A stretch of DNA of 64,000 nucleotides from Siderastrea siderea (GCA_964030785.1 OZ034976.1:2604001-2668000), one strand, 5' to 3'. Shown: positions 22,401 through 44,974, counted from the first letter of the stretch. Made by a program: numbers and translations. The notes: generated by a model not told the origin, from the letters alone.

Positions 22401-23709
22401 TCCCGCCTCCTTTTTTCCCGGGCTCCCGCCGCCCTGTCCCAATCCACTATCCTGTTAGGTGGATACACAAGTGAATGGCCATAATTAAGTTGAACATTAA
22501 CAAGAATCAGAAGAGGATAAAGGGGTTAGAGAATCAATCCCCCATATAGTCCCTATCTCTATCGTAATCCCTCTTAATTTATTTTTAGTGACAAAATGGC
22601 GGGTAATCCAAATTTCAAAACGTCTTATCTTTTGAGTGGATGAACATATTTCTTTTTTCTTTTCAGTTTTGAGATCATTGTAACAAGATGTTTTAGAAAC
22701 CGTCATAAAATATCCCATAATGCTAAGAGCAAACTTTGGCGCCAACTTTGTGACATCATTTTCCAGGTGAAAAATGTCAAAATTGGAAAAACTAAAATCA
22801 CGAAATTATATAGATGACGAGTTCTATGTTGCCGCGAAATTTCAGGGTAATTGCTTTAAAACTCACTAAGTTATTTGAAATTTGAATTTCTCGCCATTTT
22901 GCTACTAAAAACAACTTGAAGGAGGAATTACGATGGGAATATGGGCTATATGGGGGAGTAGCTCTATTACCCCTTATTCTCTCTTGTAAAAATTAATTAA
23001 AGGATACAAGACAGGAGCAGCTCTGGCACCAGCAGACTCTAGGAACTTGACGTATACAGCCACAAGATACTGATCGCCAAACGCCGCAAGTTTTCCATTG
23101 GTCTCCTGAGTCACAATACCTTAGTAAAAAAAAAAAAAAACGATCCACAGCGGAATTGTAACAGCAGTAAGTTCTTAGTTTGGTACAGTGGCCCTTCACT
23201 GGCTCGAAAAGTGAGTCAAGAAAAACCAGTGGCAGCTTAACACATGATACAATTGCTGTACAACAACATCAAAACACAGTTTTTGTGTTAATAACGCAGT
23301 GTAGTCTGGACAGATTTTAGTGCTCTCTGATATACTATTGAATGTCGCCACGAAGAAATATAAATATGACATATTCTATGGCATATCACATTTCTATGGC
23401 GTATTTCTATGGCATATTTATAGGGCATATTTATAGTTCTACGGCATATTATATCTCTATGGCATAGAAATATGGCATGAAGAAGTTGAGGGAGGTTAAA
23501 TGTGTGTAAAAATGAAACTGATAGAAACCGAGATTGTACCAACCTATGATTGGGCGATTCGTTTTTAAATCACTTTTCCTTATTAAATAACGTTGTCTAT
23601 CTTCACGGTGTTGCAGTGTTAGGACATTGTGAAGAAAATTTGCCGTAAATACGATTCCATAAGTCAGTGCCAACTTCAGAGAAATAGTGTGATTAGTATA
23701 GACGGTCAT
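11214..23709 (-). CDS. GGH: Gamma-glutamyl hydrolase GGH-A, seven exons, 311 aa
   Basis: Exons in reading order: 23,544-23,709; about 23,013-23,119; about 16,162-16,302; 15,608-15,776; 13,203-13,309; 12,521-12,614; 11,214-11,365. Phases join throughout, and the total of 936 nt gives 311 aa, close to the ~318 aa of vertebrate GGH. The enzyme is a class I glutamine amidotransferase-like peptidase that trims poly-gamma-glutamate from folates in lysosomes or outside the cell. Seen: hydrophobic N-terminus (residues 11-30), [26 protein letters not shown], nucleophile Cys153 in IWGECLG, Glu157, FISTME, and His273 in [11 protein letters not shown]. The usual Glu two residues after His is Ala275. The exon 2 donor (CCT/gtcttg) and exon 3 acceptor (gtctag/CA) are weak and are the least certain junctions. 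The gene straddles the unit 1/2 boundary. The ATG at 23,707 is the first in frame. Confidence 0.88.
11487..11577. repeat. CATC/CCGTCC-rich low-complexity tract
   Basis: Degenerate tetramer DNA (atccatccatccttccc...ccgtccgtccgaccgtcc) in GGH-A intron 6, directly left of a LINE 3' fragment. Confidence 0.7.
11580..11961 (+). mobile_element. LINE 3'-end fragment with tandem-repeat tail
   Basis: A plus-strand frame from about 11,583 to TAA 11,721 reads [17 protein letters not shown]...SFKNKLK, the characteristic C-terminus of many non-LTR retrotransposon reverse-transcriptase ORFs. It is followed by an AT-rich 3' UTR, an (ATT)n run at 11,882-11,921, and gataaataaagttttctatc, which passes directly into the TATC array. 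It is 5'-truncated, as usual for LINEs. Unit 2 keeps the 3' UTR portion (29,566-29,684) but not the coding end. Confidence 0.75.
11961..12161. repeat. TATC to CCAT to CCGT microsatellite
   Basis: A continuous tetramer array that drifts from (TATC) to (CCAT) to (CCGT) and back, starting at the LINE tail. Both strands give long meaningless frames (IHPS and MDGW repeats). Lies in GGH-A intron 6. Confidence 0.95.
13462..13630. repeat. MITE with GGGGGCGGAACCAGG termini (unit 1)
   Basis: The left end gggggcggaaccagg is inverted at the right end as ctggatccgcccg, about 170 bp apart. Flanks attttag and attttta are a possible imperfect target duplication. It is also present in unit 2 (31,688-31,858). 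Lies in GGH-A intron 4. Confidence 0.7.
14243..15408. mobile_element. TIR element GGGCC...TTGCTCAAA with TTAACC-rich subterminal repeats (unit 1)
   Basis: The left end gggccccgttgctcaaacg and right end cttttgagcaatccggccc are inverted copies. Both ends carry many GGTTAA/TTAACC words (aggttaaatc, taaccgcggattaac). No transposase frame is seen, so it is non-autonomous. A large foldback is nested inside. Also present at 34,066-34,857. The termini look PIF/Harbinger-like, but I see no clear target duplication. Confidence 0.6.
14607..14940. repeat. 330-bp foldback with doubled 30-bp centre
   Basis: Arms of about 135 nt (catcctcggagacccagggg ... and its inverse ending tctccgaggatg). The centre contains two direct copies of a 30-bp unit with ccgattggccagaaaaattt. 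Unit 2 keeps only the left arm (34,425-34,555), joined directly to sequence right of the foldback. The apparent 187-codon frame across it is a product of the palindrome. Confidence 0.85.
16316..16493. repeat. (AATC)n microsatellite beside GGH-A exon 3
   Basis: About 44 near-perfect AATC units. It lies about 14 bp upstream (minus strand) of the inferred exon 3 acceptor, so intron sequence before that acceptor is TTGA repeat rather than a normal pyrimidine tract. Unit 2 has a shorter version with a CAGT variant (35,787-35,890). Confidence 0.95.
16902..18996. mobile_element. 2.1-kb segment with 16-bp terminal inverted repeats, absent at the unit 2/3 junction
   Basis: ttgacctatgttgaaa at 16,902-16,917 is found inverted at 18,981-18,996. 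At the unit 2/3 junction caactggtt runs almost directly into ttcttttcggta, so this segment was either inserted here or deleted there. It contains no credible gene. It has a TATG/TTTG microsatellite (16,955-17,022), a diverged direct repeat of about 90 bp (17,681-17,775 and 17,908-17,995), and a cluster of agtctgc words at 18,277-18,315. Confidence 0.45.
19338..19452. repeat. ACGGYTAACGGT motif repeat (unit 2)
   Basis: Unit 2 copy of the 2,395-2,508 repeat, again ending ccccattgagaccc. Confidence 0.6.
19505..19795. repeat. CCAAT/ATTGG-rich dispersed repeat (unit 2)
   Basis: Nearly identical to 2,562-2,850, with the same open frame. Confidence 0.6.
21521..21662 (-). mobile_element. tRNA-derived SINE, copy 1
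   Basis: On the minus strand it starts with a tRNA-like head: acceptor GGCTTGT, A box TTAGCTCAATTGG and B box GGTTCGAATCC. Arms can fold with GGT at the anticodon position, but one anticodon-stem pair is mismatched and U33 is C. It continues without a terminator into a body with the hairpin aagcctgattttttcaggctt and ends in ...gcgaggatcttcttcacattt. Head plus body indicates a Pol III SINE, not a functional tRNA-Thr gene. Confidence 0.8.
21768..21896 (-). mobile_element. tRNA-derived SINE, copy 2 (head truncated)
   Basis: Same body and B box as copy 1, with the head cut off at about 21,896 where it meets an inverted third copy. Confidence 0.75.
21895..21948 (+). mobile_element. tRNA-derived SINE, partial inverted copy 3
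   Basis: Opposite orientation: ttcgaatcccggcaagcctg through gcaactgcataa. With copy 2 it makes an inverted pair able to form a hairpin. About 95 bp of unit sequence present in unit 1 (4,586-4,670) is missing here, so the insertion was accompanied by a deletion. Confidence 0.7.
23355..23480. repeat. TTTCTATGGCATAT short tandem repeat, GGH-A intron 1
   Basis: Unit 2 version of the intron 1 array, slightly longer than in unit 1. Confidence 0.75.
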
Positions 23710-24164
23710 TGTCCGGTAGGCCAAGCCTTCTAGAACTTATTGTGATCCAGTCTTGACTGCAGTAGGTTGACAGCGCTTGCAAAATTAATTCACCACTTCC
23801 TAGCTGCATAACACGAGTTGTGCCTTGACTGATGCAACAGTAAATTTCACCAGGATCCTGGATGTTGAAGTCTCGGTAATCTGTGAACGAAACCAGTGCT
23901 TCTTCGCAGAATCCTTCTTTTCTTTGTTAGAGTCTTTCTTTATTCAGTCTTGCGTGTGAATCAAGTAGCACGTGCTTTGTGTCTTCTCTTAAGAGGTCTA
24001 ATATCATTTTGACGTGTGCACATGTGTGAAGGTGAAGCGGGTAATATCGGCTTTTCCAGCACAATTCTTGTTAGATGTTCTAAGTTGCTTCGCGTTGCTG
24101 ACCAAATAACAGCACAATTATCAGATCCTTTGGCGATTCAGTTTAAAGAAGAGAACTCTTGACC
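23710..24164. promoter_or_regulatory. Divergent intergenic region between GGH-A and vWA2
   Basis: 455 bp between the GGH-A ATG (minus) and vWA2 ATG (plus), nearly identical to the unit 1 region. Likely a bidirectional promoter, by layout only. Confidence 0.5.
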
Positions 24165-27100
24165 ATGGAGTTTTGCTTTTTCTTGCTGTTTCTGGTGTCC
24201 ATTGTTTTCATAGAAGGTAAATCGTCTGTTTACAAATCTGTCTGTTTGGGTAAGAGAGAAATCCTGGTAATTGAAAAGACGCATGTAATTTTTAGAATTT
24301 CACAAGTGAAGAAGAGCGCCTGATTTCAAAACAGAAAAATGAATCAATGACATCGGATGGAATTTTGCCCGGATAATGAAAAAAAAAAATGTCACATAGG
24401 AAAAAAATGCTCGGAAGCTTTGATTTGAACAGTGATACGCTGGGGGTCTTATCAACGGATTCAAAAGTTGGAGAACCACGTTGAACTGTTACAGTCAAGA
24501 GTTATTGTTTTACACAACACAACAAGGCTTAGGTGATCGATTCCCTCCTCGCTATTGGGAACATGTTCTCTTAAATTTTGCCTCTTTCACAGTCAATGAG
24601 AGTGATCCCTATAAATTCGTGCAAAAAACTTGTCTGCAGTCCAACAGAATTAAATCATTCTACAAAATTAACGTCTTCAAACACAATTGATAATGATTTA
24701 AACATCTTCAGTAAGCGCGTAAATTTTTGAAACTTATTTTCTAATATGTTTGTCTTTCTTTACAATGGGAGGGAAATTAGGCCGCCTTTCTCCTTTCACG
24801 AGGAGTTACCTTGTTAGGAAGAAAATCAAATATCACCTTCGTAAGACTTAACTTTAGTGCCTTAATAAGCGAAATTCCAAATGAATGCATCGTTTCATTA
24901 CTCAAATTTTATTGAAAGGTGAAATTAAAATACCTGTTCCAGAGAATTCAAAAGCGACAAATTATATCCCTTGAATTGAATCTCTCTAATTTTGGTATAG
25001 GAGACAAATTGGCGCTTTTGTTTAATTTTTTATCCTTTTATGAGGAGATATCTAAGTAGGAAAATTATCACCACCCGGCTTCACAAACAGCGAGAACAAT
25101 TCTCAAAAACTTATTAATTCCTTTATTAGCGAAATGCTGACCAATCCTTCCATTCATTTTTGTTTAACATTTAGTTTAATTAGAAGTTAAAACATGCTTG
25201 TACCAAGGAATTTGAAAACGACGAAATTTTCTCAATATTAATCGGAAAATTTTTGCTACAAAATCAGCAATTGCTTTTCCTTGAATGGTCTTACTTTAGG
25301 GCTTCATCAAAAGATTCAAAAGTTAGAACCACCTTGTACAGCATACTAAGCAACACCCGAGGAAAGTAGTGTTGAGAAGCTTTCATTTGAATGGTCACAT
25401 TTTAGGATTTCATCCACAGACTCAAAAGTTAGAATCAGTTTGTACAGCATAATAAACAACACCACAGGAAAGTACTGCTCAGTAGCTTTCATCTGAATGG
25501 TCACACTTTAGGATTTCATTCACAGACTCAGAAGTTAGAAACACCTTGTACAGCATAATAAACAACACCACAGGAAAGTACTGCTCAGTAGCTTTCATTT
25601 GAATGGTCACACTTTAGGGTTTCATTCACAGACTCAGAAGTTAGAAACACCTTGTACAGCATAATAAACAACACCACAGGAAAGTACTGCTCAGTAGCTT
25701 TCATTTGAATGGTCACACTTTACGATTTCATCCACAGACTCAAAAGTTAGAATCACTTTGTACAGCATAATAAACAACACCACAGGAAAGTACTGCTCAG
25801 TAGCTTTCATTTGAATGGTCACACTTTAGGATTTCATTCACAGAATCAAAAGTTAGAACCACCTTGTACAGCATAATAAACAGCACCACAGGAAAGTACT
25901 GCTCAGTAGCTTTCATTTGAACTCAAAAGTTAGAGCCACCTTGTACAGCATCATAACTACAGTTACCACAGAAAATCAATCTGCTTACTAGCTTCTTTTG
26001 TAGGGTAACACTTTAGGGTTTTTCTACAGTCTCAAGAGTTAGAACCATTTTAAAGTATATGGCAGGTTTAATTGATGATTTTATAAATTAAAACTGCCCT
26101 GCTTCTTTTTCTTTTATTCTAACCGTTTTTTTGAAACAATCATCATAGAGAGGAAATAAAAGCCGAACAACTTGCAATAACATAACATGGTGGCTCCGTC
26201 AATGTTCATTTGTTTACACTTCCTGCAGTTTTAATGGTTCAAGCAGTCTGAGCGGTTTTAAGTAGTTTAAGTATTTTGACCTTAATTAACTCTTTTTTGG
26301 AAAATTGGGATGCCTTATTTGTCAGAAGTTTGAGATTCTGGGCGTTGGGGTTTGCCTATCAAAGGACAGATTTGACAATATATCACGCCATCATATTCTT
26401 TTGATTAACAGGGAATGGAAACAAATGCGACAAGAAGATCGACTTGGCTGTCATTTTGGATGCATCTGCAAGCATCGGTGAAGAGAATTTCCATCTGGCC
26501 AAAGACTTTGCTAAAGAACTCGCGAAACGATTTGCATTATCCAAAAACCAGGTTCGCATGTCTGTCACTACGTATTCCCAGTATATCAAAATAATGGCCA
26601 AGTTCAGCGATTACTACGCGAAAAGTCCATCGAAAATACCCTGGACAAGAGTCTCTACGAAGCATCCTCGACCGGCACTGGGAAGACTTTGGAAGCAGTC
26701 AATTTTGAGGTGTTTTCGGTGAAGACTGGGGCGAGAATCGGAAGGCCTGGTAAGCAGCTGATTAGCTTAGAGCCGGCCAATCTCCAACTCGAGCCGCTTA
26801 TCTCCAACTCGAAATAATCGAGTTAAAGAACAACCTCGTTCCCAGGTCTCTCTTCTTCCCTTCTACTGGAAGGAAAGAAGAGAGACCCTGGAAACGAGTA
26901 ACAATAGTAAGTGACTGAAGAACAGACGAGGAAACAAATATAAGGAAAACGGGTTTTATCTCGAGGTAGTAGGAACTCGAGATAGCCAGGTTTAGAGATA
27001 TATCGGGTCTGTTGTATCTTTAATTTTACGAAACACAATTGCAACTGTTTTTCAGTCTGATCATTCTTTGCTTACTGGATTTGTTACAGATGTAAGGAAA

Positions 27101-27340
27101 GTAACCATATTTGTTACAGATGGTTATAGCGGTATAGGAACAGAGATCGTGAAGAAAAGAGCTGATGTTATGAAGAGTCGTGGAATTGAAATGTTCGCAG
27201 TTGGAATTACCAAGAGAATGAAAGACGAAGAGTTGAAAGTTTTATCAAGTGAACCTGTTAAACACCACTTATTTAAGCTTACAAATTCTAACGATTTGAA
27301 AGACATAGTCGACTCGATAGTTAAGCAAGTGTGCAAATAA
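24165..27340 (+). pseudogene. vWA2: vWA-domain gene with 1-bp frameshift
   Basis: Same structure as vWA1: exon 1 24,165-24,216 (MEFCFFLLFLVSIVFIE), exon 2 26,412-26,749, exon 3 27,090-27,340, with splice sites kept. Exon 2 is 338 nt instead of 339. Around 26,618 the tacgacgaaaag of copies 1 and 3 reads tacgcgaaaag, losing one A, so the frame shifts after residue 86, before MIDAS Thr107 and Asp141. Exon 3 remains open and close to vWA1. Either this copy is recently dead or the base is an assembly error; reads would settle it. Confidence 0.8.
25300..26045. repeat. 106-bp minisatellite in vWA2 intron 1
   Basis: About six copies of the unit, with successive gactca start points at 25,525, 25,631 and 25,737, an exact 106-bp period. 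Copies inside the array are more alike than they are to unit 1 copies, consistent with recent expansion. Confidence 0.9.
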
Positions 27341-28378
27341 TTCTGACCAGTGGTTTTGCTTAAAGGCTACAATATTTAACGTCAAATTTATTTATCAAAT
27401 TCCAATTTCCTCATCGCAGTTCGTTTTCCCTTTACGGACAACTGTGCTGCAAATTTCCCTGAAGATTTATGGACTACTAATTGTAAGTTATACAATAATA
27501 ACGATTTTTAAAGTTTTCTTTTTTTTTTTTTACAAATTTCCTAAACTTTATACAGTAAGTGCTAAAAATTTATGTGTGCACTTTATTTCTATTCACTAAG
27601 TTAAATTGTCGTTCATGGCTAAAAGTATTTCATTAAAGGTTTTCTAGAAAAAAAAAAGCTTATGCTATTTTTTAACCAGATTTTTTATTTGCTATTAAGT
27701 GATTTTGTCGACGTGACTTTTATTTTATTTTATTTTATTTTTATTTTTTTTTTACCACATCGCTTCATCCCGCTACAAAGAGTCTAAATTCTTAAGCAAT
27801 CAAGAGATTACGCAGGGTAGAGCTACAAGAGTTCTCGTACAAGACTCGGTATTTCACTAAGAGACTAAGAATCAAAATGAACATTCACCAACAATTTTAC
27901 AATGATATTTATTGTAGCAGTTACAGCAATAAGAATATTCGAAACTGCTCTTCATTACATTTCAAAGTAGATCAAGTGTAGTGCAGACAGCTAGACCAGC
28001 TGACGTGAAGCAAACGAAAATGATAAGTTACAGATCCATCAATTACCAAGTACTTAGAATAAACTTTATTATTATGAAACTTATCACCAAAAGTAGCACT
28101 GTAAAAATGTGACGAGGTCACCGGTGTAAACTGGATTATAATTGTAAATCAATGCCGCCTTTTCTTCCTTTCTGCTTGGGAATCGGTGCGAACTTAAACG
28201 AGCTAAAATAGAAAAAAAAGTAGTAGAACATTACATTAAAATATCGTTAAGAGAAATATCAGCAATTGACTTGAACGGAATAACTTAACGCGCCCAGCTA
28301 ATAACACTTATTAGATAAAATAATTAAAGAGATCCCAGCAGTAATTCTAATTATGAATCGTTTGTAATCAAGCAACCT

Positions 28379-28528
28379 GGGATGAGATTCACGAAGCCCT
28401 CCTAAGTCAAGATGCATCCTAAGTGTTGTTTTTTGACAATAGCTTAGTGTTATTGCAGCAATAGGCTATTTTTAAGAAACAGTACTTAGGATACATCTTA
28501 ACGTAGGAGGACTTCGTGAATGCTGCCC
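28379..28528. repeat. Palindromic MITE (unit 2)
   Basis: Same element as 10,348-10,497. Confidence 0.75.
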
Positions 28529-28927
28529 CTGGCCTCTGAACGAGTTTACTTCGGTAAAATCAGATACAAAGCCTTTTCTTTGTAAGGGTAGCAAAAAATA
28601 TGCATAACATTAACCAATCACGTAACAGATGAAAGTGCGAATCGAACAGGCACCACGTTGAAGCAACAAACTGATCACGTGACACCATTCACTGAGTTTG
28701 AGTCACCAGACCTGTTCAAACTTGCTGAGACTATTAAATTGGATATGCTCTTTCGCATTATAGACTATTTGTTTCTAATTAATTGATTTCCGAGAGAGTT
28801 TTGAATAGGTCCCAGGCCCCTACTCATTTCAAAAGTGGCGAATGTCAGTGGGCATTTGCTTGAATTGTAATCCCAGCTGTGCGGCATTTTAACTGATCTT
28901 GGCCCAAGAATTCGACATTAGTCTTTG

Positions 28928-29149
28928 ATGGCAGACTTAAATGAAAAATTGGCAGGTTTTTTCTTTCAAAATGGCATTCCTAACAAGAGTTTAATAACAT
29001 GTAAAACGGAACGGTATCTTTTGCAGTCCTCCAATACTGCAAATTACTTCTCGCCACCGCTGGCTAATTTAGAATTCGTAAAGGTCGTGCAAAATTTCCC
29101 GGTAAATTACTTGCAGTCGGGTAACATCTTGCAATACCCTATCTCCTAA
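28928..29149 (+). CDS. Small conserved open frame, unit 2 copy (hypothetical)
   Basis: Open copy of the 73-codon frame at 10,898-11,119, also followed by AATAAATAAA. No family recognised. Same caveats. Confidence 0.25.
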   Translation: MADLNEKLAGFFFQNGIPNKSLITCKTERYLLQSSNTANYFSPPLANLEFVKVVQNFPVNYLQSGNILQYPIS

Positions 29150-29243
29150 TGTTAGTTTGTAATAAATAAACGCGTAGTTTAAAAATACTTTGTATACTGA
29201 TTATTGTTCTACTCCGGCTAAGTATAATTTAGTTGGAAGTCGA

Positions 29244-40446
<11,203 letters not shown>

Positions 40447-40540
40447 TGTCCGGTAGGCCAAGCCTTTTAGAACTTATGGTGATCCAGTCTTGACTGCAGT
40501 AGGTTGACAGCGGTAGTAAAATTAATTCAATATTTGCTGC

Positions 40541-40710
40541 AGTGGCAGACGTAATTGTTGGGACACTTTCCTATCTGCTGGCCTCCTCGATGTTGGCGTG
40601 CAAGATTTGGTGACTAAACTGCGTTTAACAACCTTGAGAGGGAGATAGGGAGCACGAGAAGGAAAAAAAACAGCGTTATTTTGAAGTGTCCCAACTATTT
40701 TTGCCTACGA
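40541..40710. repeat. MITE, Tc1/mariner-like termini
   Basis: The left end cagtggcagacgtaattgtt is matched by an inverted right end ...tttttgcctacgactg, both continuing into gggacact/agtgtccc. TIRs are about 30 bp. The CAGT start and a TA on the right side fit the Tc1/mariner pattern. Absent from units 1 and 2. Confidence 0.7.
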
Positions 40711-40920
40711 CTGTAGCTATATAACATGAGTTGTGCCCTGACTGGCGCAAAAGTAAAATTCACCAGGATGTTCAAGTTTGGGTAATCTGTGAACGAGACC
40801 AGTGTTTCTTCGTAGAATCCTTCTTTTGTTCAGATAAAGCATTTCTTTGTTCAGTCTTTCTTTGCGCGTGAATCAAGCAGCACCTGCTTTGTGCCTTCTC
40901 TTTTTTAACAGGTGTAATAT

Positions 40921-41540
40921 CTGACACACAAAGGTGGCAACATTGTTTTGTGAGTAAATTGATTTGTTTCACCAACACAACAATCAAGTAGTAATTCGCA
41001 AACAAGTTTGGGAAAAGGAAACAGTAAAACCAGAATCTCGATTAGTAATGTTTATAAAATGTCTGTGTAACAGAACTACTATATGGCTGTCCAATTTGAA
41101 AATAATTGTATGAGAAAATTACCAAGGACTTCCAAAAGCAAACAAAAGGAAAAGGAGGAGGCTGATGTAGGCCGAGTTTAATAGACTTGACAGTCGAAGT
41201 CGAAGGAGGTATTCGAATCCCGTTCTTTCCAATTTAATAGACATACCATTTGTAATTGGGAATGCAAATAAACTGTTGTTGTTCTTTTTGTTGTTGCATG
41301 TTGATCCTATGACCTGCTAATCCAATTTCGCAAGTAATTAAAATGTTGCTAGTGTGCTGTTTTGGACTAACAATGTAGGCAATAAGCAATGTCAATTGGC
41401 TACCAAAAAGAAATGGAGTTAATGAAGCATCTTCAGCTGTTAAAATGAATAATACGAGGGCTGCCATGTTGCAAGAGTTGTAGAACGAGATTTCAATTTA
41501 TCAGCCAGAGGAATTTTTCCATGTTTCAATAATATATTAA
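40921..41540. other. Unit 3-specific 620-bp insertion, unclassified
   Basis: Absent from the same position in units 1 and 2. It contains a B-box-like ggtattcgaatcccg (41,210) and a tail-like aataaactgttgttgttctt (41,268), so a SINE or LINE piece is possible, but I see no complete structure. Confidence 0.35.
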
Positions 41541-41693
41541 CGTTAACGCGTGCACTTGTGTGAAGGTGAAGCGGGTAATACCTGCTTTCCAGCACAATTC
41601 TTGTTAGACGTTCTAAGTTGCTTCGCGTTGCTAATCAAATAACAGCACGATTATCAGATCCTTTGGCGATTTTACAGAAGAGAACTCTTGAAC

Positions 41694-44222
41694 ATGGAGT
41701 TCTGCTTTTTCTTGCTGTTTCTGGTGTCCATTGTTTTCGCTGAAGGTAAAATGTCTGTTTACAAATCTGTTTGTTTAGGTAAGAAAGAAATCCTGGTAAT
41801 TGAAAAGACGCATGCAATTCTTAGAATTTCACAAGTGAAGAAGAGCGCCTGGTTTTAAAACAGAAAAAAATGGATCAATGACATTGGATGAAATTTTGCC
41901 CGGGTATTGAAAAAAAGAAATGTCCCATACGAAAGAAATTCTCCGTAGCTTTGTTTTAACCGGTAAAACGTTTGTATCGTACACTCAAGAGTTTTTCTTT
42001 TACACAACACAGCAAAGCTCTAGACAGAGTTGGCTGATCGATTTCTTCCTCGCTATTGGGATCTTGGTCTTATAATTTTTTCCTCTTTCACAGTCAATGA
42101 GAGTTATCCCATAAATTCTTGCAAAAAACTTGTCTGTAGTCTAACAAAACAAAACCACTCGCAAAAATTAACGTCTTCGAACTCATGATAACGATTTGAG
42201 CATCTTCTGTCAGCACGTAAATTTCCGAAACTTATTTTCTAATATTTGTCTTTTTTAGTATCCTTTTAGTCTTTACATTGTTTGAGAGTGTGAAATTGCT
42301 TGTCCAGCTGCTTGTCCTGTCATTGAAGTAACGACTACCAGTGTGGGATAGAAATTAGGTCACTTTTCTCCTTTTACGAGGAGTTAACTTGTTAGGAAGA
42401 AAATCAAATATCACCTTCGTGAGACTTAACTTTAGTGCCTTAATTTATTATTAGTTACCGATATGCTAGATGAAGGCATCGTTTCATTACTCAAATTTTA
42501 TTGAAAGGGGAAATAAAAATACCTGTTCCAGAGAATTTCAAAGCGACAAATTTTCTCTCTATTATTTCCCATGAATTTCTCTAATTTTGGAAATTGTGAG
42601 CTACCTGTCTTACCATTTAAGTAATTTGTAGTTACCGGTATACGAGACAAATTAGCGCTTCTAATTTTTTTTCCTTTTATGAGGAGATATCTAAGTAGGA
42701 AAAAAATCACGATCCAACTTCACAAACAGCGAGAACAGTTCTCAAAAACTTATTAATGCCTTGATTTGCGAAGTGCTAACCAATCCTTCCATTTATTTTC
42801 GTTTAACATTTAGTTTAATTTAAAGTTGAAACATGCTTGTACCAAGGAATTTCAAAACGACAAACTTTTCTCAATATTAATCGAAAAATTTTTGCATCAA
42901 ATCAGCAATTGCTTTTATTTGAATTGTCTGAAAGTATATGGCAGGTTTAGTGGATGATTTAAAGAACTCTAAAACTGCCCTGTTTCTTTTTCTGTTATTC
43001 TAACCATTTTTAATTTTGAACCAATCATAGAGCAGAAAAAAAAGGGAATTATTTGCAATAACATAACATGGTGTCGCCATCAATGACTGTTTGTTTACCC
43101 TTCCTGCGGTGTTAGTTGTTCAAGCAGTCTGAGCCGGGTTTTAATTAAGTAGTTTAAGTATTTTAACTTCAATTAACTCTTTTTTGGAAAATTGGGATTC
43201 CTTATTTGTCCAGAAGTTTGAGATTCTGGGCGTTGGGTTTTGCCTATCAAAGGACAGATTTGACAATATATCACGCCATCACATTCTCTTGTACATGCAA
43301 TGCAAACAATAAAAATTTTAATTAACAGGGATTGGAAAGAAATGCGACAAGAAAATCGACTTGGCTGTCGGTTTGGATGCATCTGCAAGCATCGGTGAAG
43401 AGAATTTCCATCTGGCCAAAGACTTTGCCAAAGAACTTGCGAAACGATTTGCATTGTCCAAAAACCAAGTTCGCGTGTCTATCATTTCGTATTCCCAGTA
43501 CATCAAAATAATGGCCAAGTTCAGCGATTACTACGACGAAACGTCGATCGAAAATACCCTGGACAAGAGTCTCTACGAAGCATCCTCAACCGGCACTGGG
43601 AAGACTTTGGAAGCAGTCAATTTTGAGGTGTTTTCGGTAAAGGCTGGGGCGAGAATCGGAAGGCCTGGTAAGCAGCAACCTTTTCTGATTAGCTTAGAGC
43701 CAGCCAATCTCCAACTCGAGCCGCTTATCTCCAACTCCAAATAATCGAGTTAAAGGTCAACCTTGTTCCCAGGGTCTCTCTTCTTCACTTCGAAGAGAGA
43801 CCCTGGAAACGAGTAACAAATATTAGGAAAACGGGTTTTATCTCGTGGCCGTGGAAAATAGGGATAGCCAGGGTTGGGGATATTTGAGGTCTGTTGTATT
43901 TTTTATTTTACGAAACACAATTGCAACTGTTTTCTAGTCTGATCATTCTTTGTTAACTGGTTTTGTTACAGATGTAAGGAAAGTAATCATAGTTCTTACA
44001 GATGGTTATAGTGGTATAGGAACAGAGATTGTGAAGAAAAGAGCTGATGTTATGAAGAGCCGTGGAATTGAAATGTTCGCAGTTGGAATTAACAAGAGAA
44101 TGAAAGAAGAAGAGTTGAAAGTTTTATCTAGTGAACCTGTTAAGCACCACTTATTTAAGTTAACAGATTCTAAAAATTTGAAAGATATAGTCGACTCTAT
44201 AGTTAAGCAAGTGTGCAAATAA
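41694..44222 (+). CDS. Secreted single vWA-domain protein vWA3, 213 aa, three exons
   Basis: Exons: 41,694-41,745, 43,329-43,667, 43,972-44,222, the same lengths and phases as vWA1. Signal peptide MEFCFFLLFLVSIVFAEG, with a good VFA/EG cleavage site. MIDAS is complete: D34-S36-S38 (DASAS), T107, and D141 in LTDGYS; the flanking Cys23 and Cys212 are kept. Intron 1 lacks the 106-bp minisatellite. It differs from vWA1 at scattered residues (VGLDAS, SIISYSQ, DETSIENT, VIIVLTDG, NKRMKEEE), which leave the metal site unchanged. This is the most diverged copy and appears intact. Confidence 0.88.
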
Positions 44223-44974
44223 TGCAGTAGTTTAAATGAAGGCTACTATACAGTTTGACGTCAAGTGAACGCTATTTCGACGAAGCGCATTCTAAATTCC
44301 TCATCGCAGTTGCTTTTCCCCTTATAGAGAATTGGGCTGCAAATTCTCCCGAAGATTTATGAACTACTAATTGTAAGTTACAACATTAACAATTTTTAAA
44401 GGTTTTTGTTTGTTGTTTTTTTTTGACAAATTTTGAAAACTTTTTAAACATCTCCTAAGCCAATAGCAAGTGCCAAAAATTATGTATGCATTTTATGTTT
44501 ATTCACTATGTTAAGTTGTCGTTCGCAGCTAAAGGTATTTCATTACAGGTTTTCCAGAAAAAAGCTTATGCTAACCAGATTTCTTTATTGTTGCTATTCA
44601 CTGCTTTTGTGAGCGTAACTTAATTTTCTTTTTTTACCACACCGCTTAATCCTACAAAGAGTCCAAATTCTGAAGCAATCAAGAGATTACGCAAGGTAGA
44701 GCTGGGAGAGTTTCTGGTACAAGACTCGATATTTTACTAAGAGACCAAGAATCAAAATTGAACATTCACCAACAATGTTACAATCATGTTATTTACTTCA
44801 GCAGTTACAACGATAAGAATGTTTGAAACTGAACAACTGCACTTCATTACATGCATGTGCACTGTAGCAAACAAAAGCTTAACTGTTTGCATTCTTCCAC
44901 TACAAGAATCAAGAGACGTGCCACAAGCTCGGTCAATGAATCGAACTTGCAAAAAAGAATAAGACAAGTATTTT

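Larger units (their letters stand above)
40447..41693. promoter_or_regulatory. Divergent region between GGH-B and vWA3, enlarged by insertions
   Basis: About 1.25 kb here against 455 bp in the other two units. The extra DNA is a MITE (about 40,541-40,710) and a second insertion (about 40,921-41,540). Core sequence next to each gene is retained. Confidence 0.5.
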
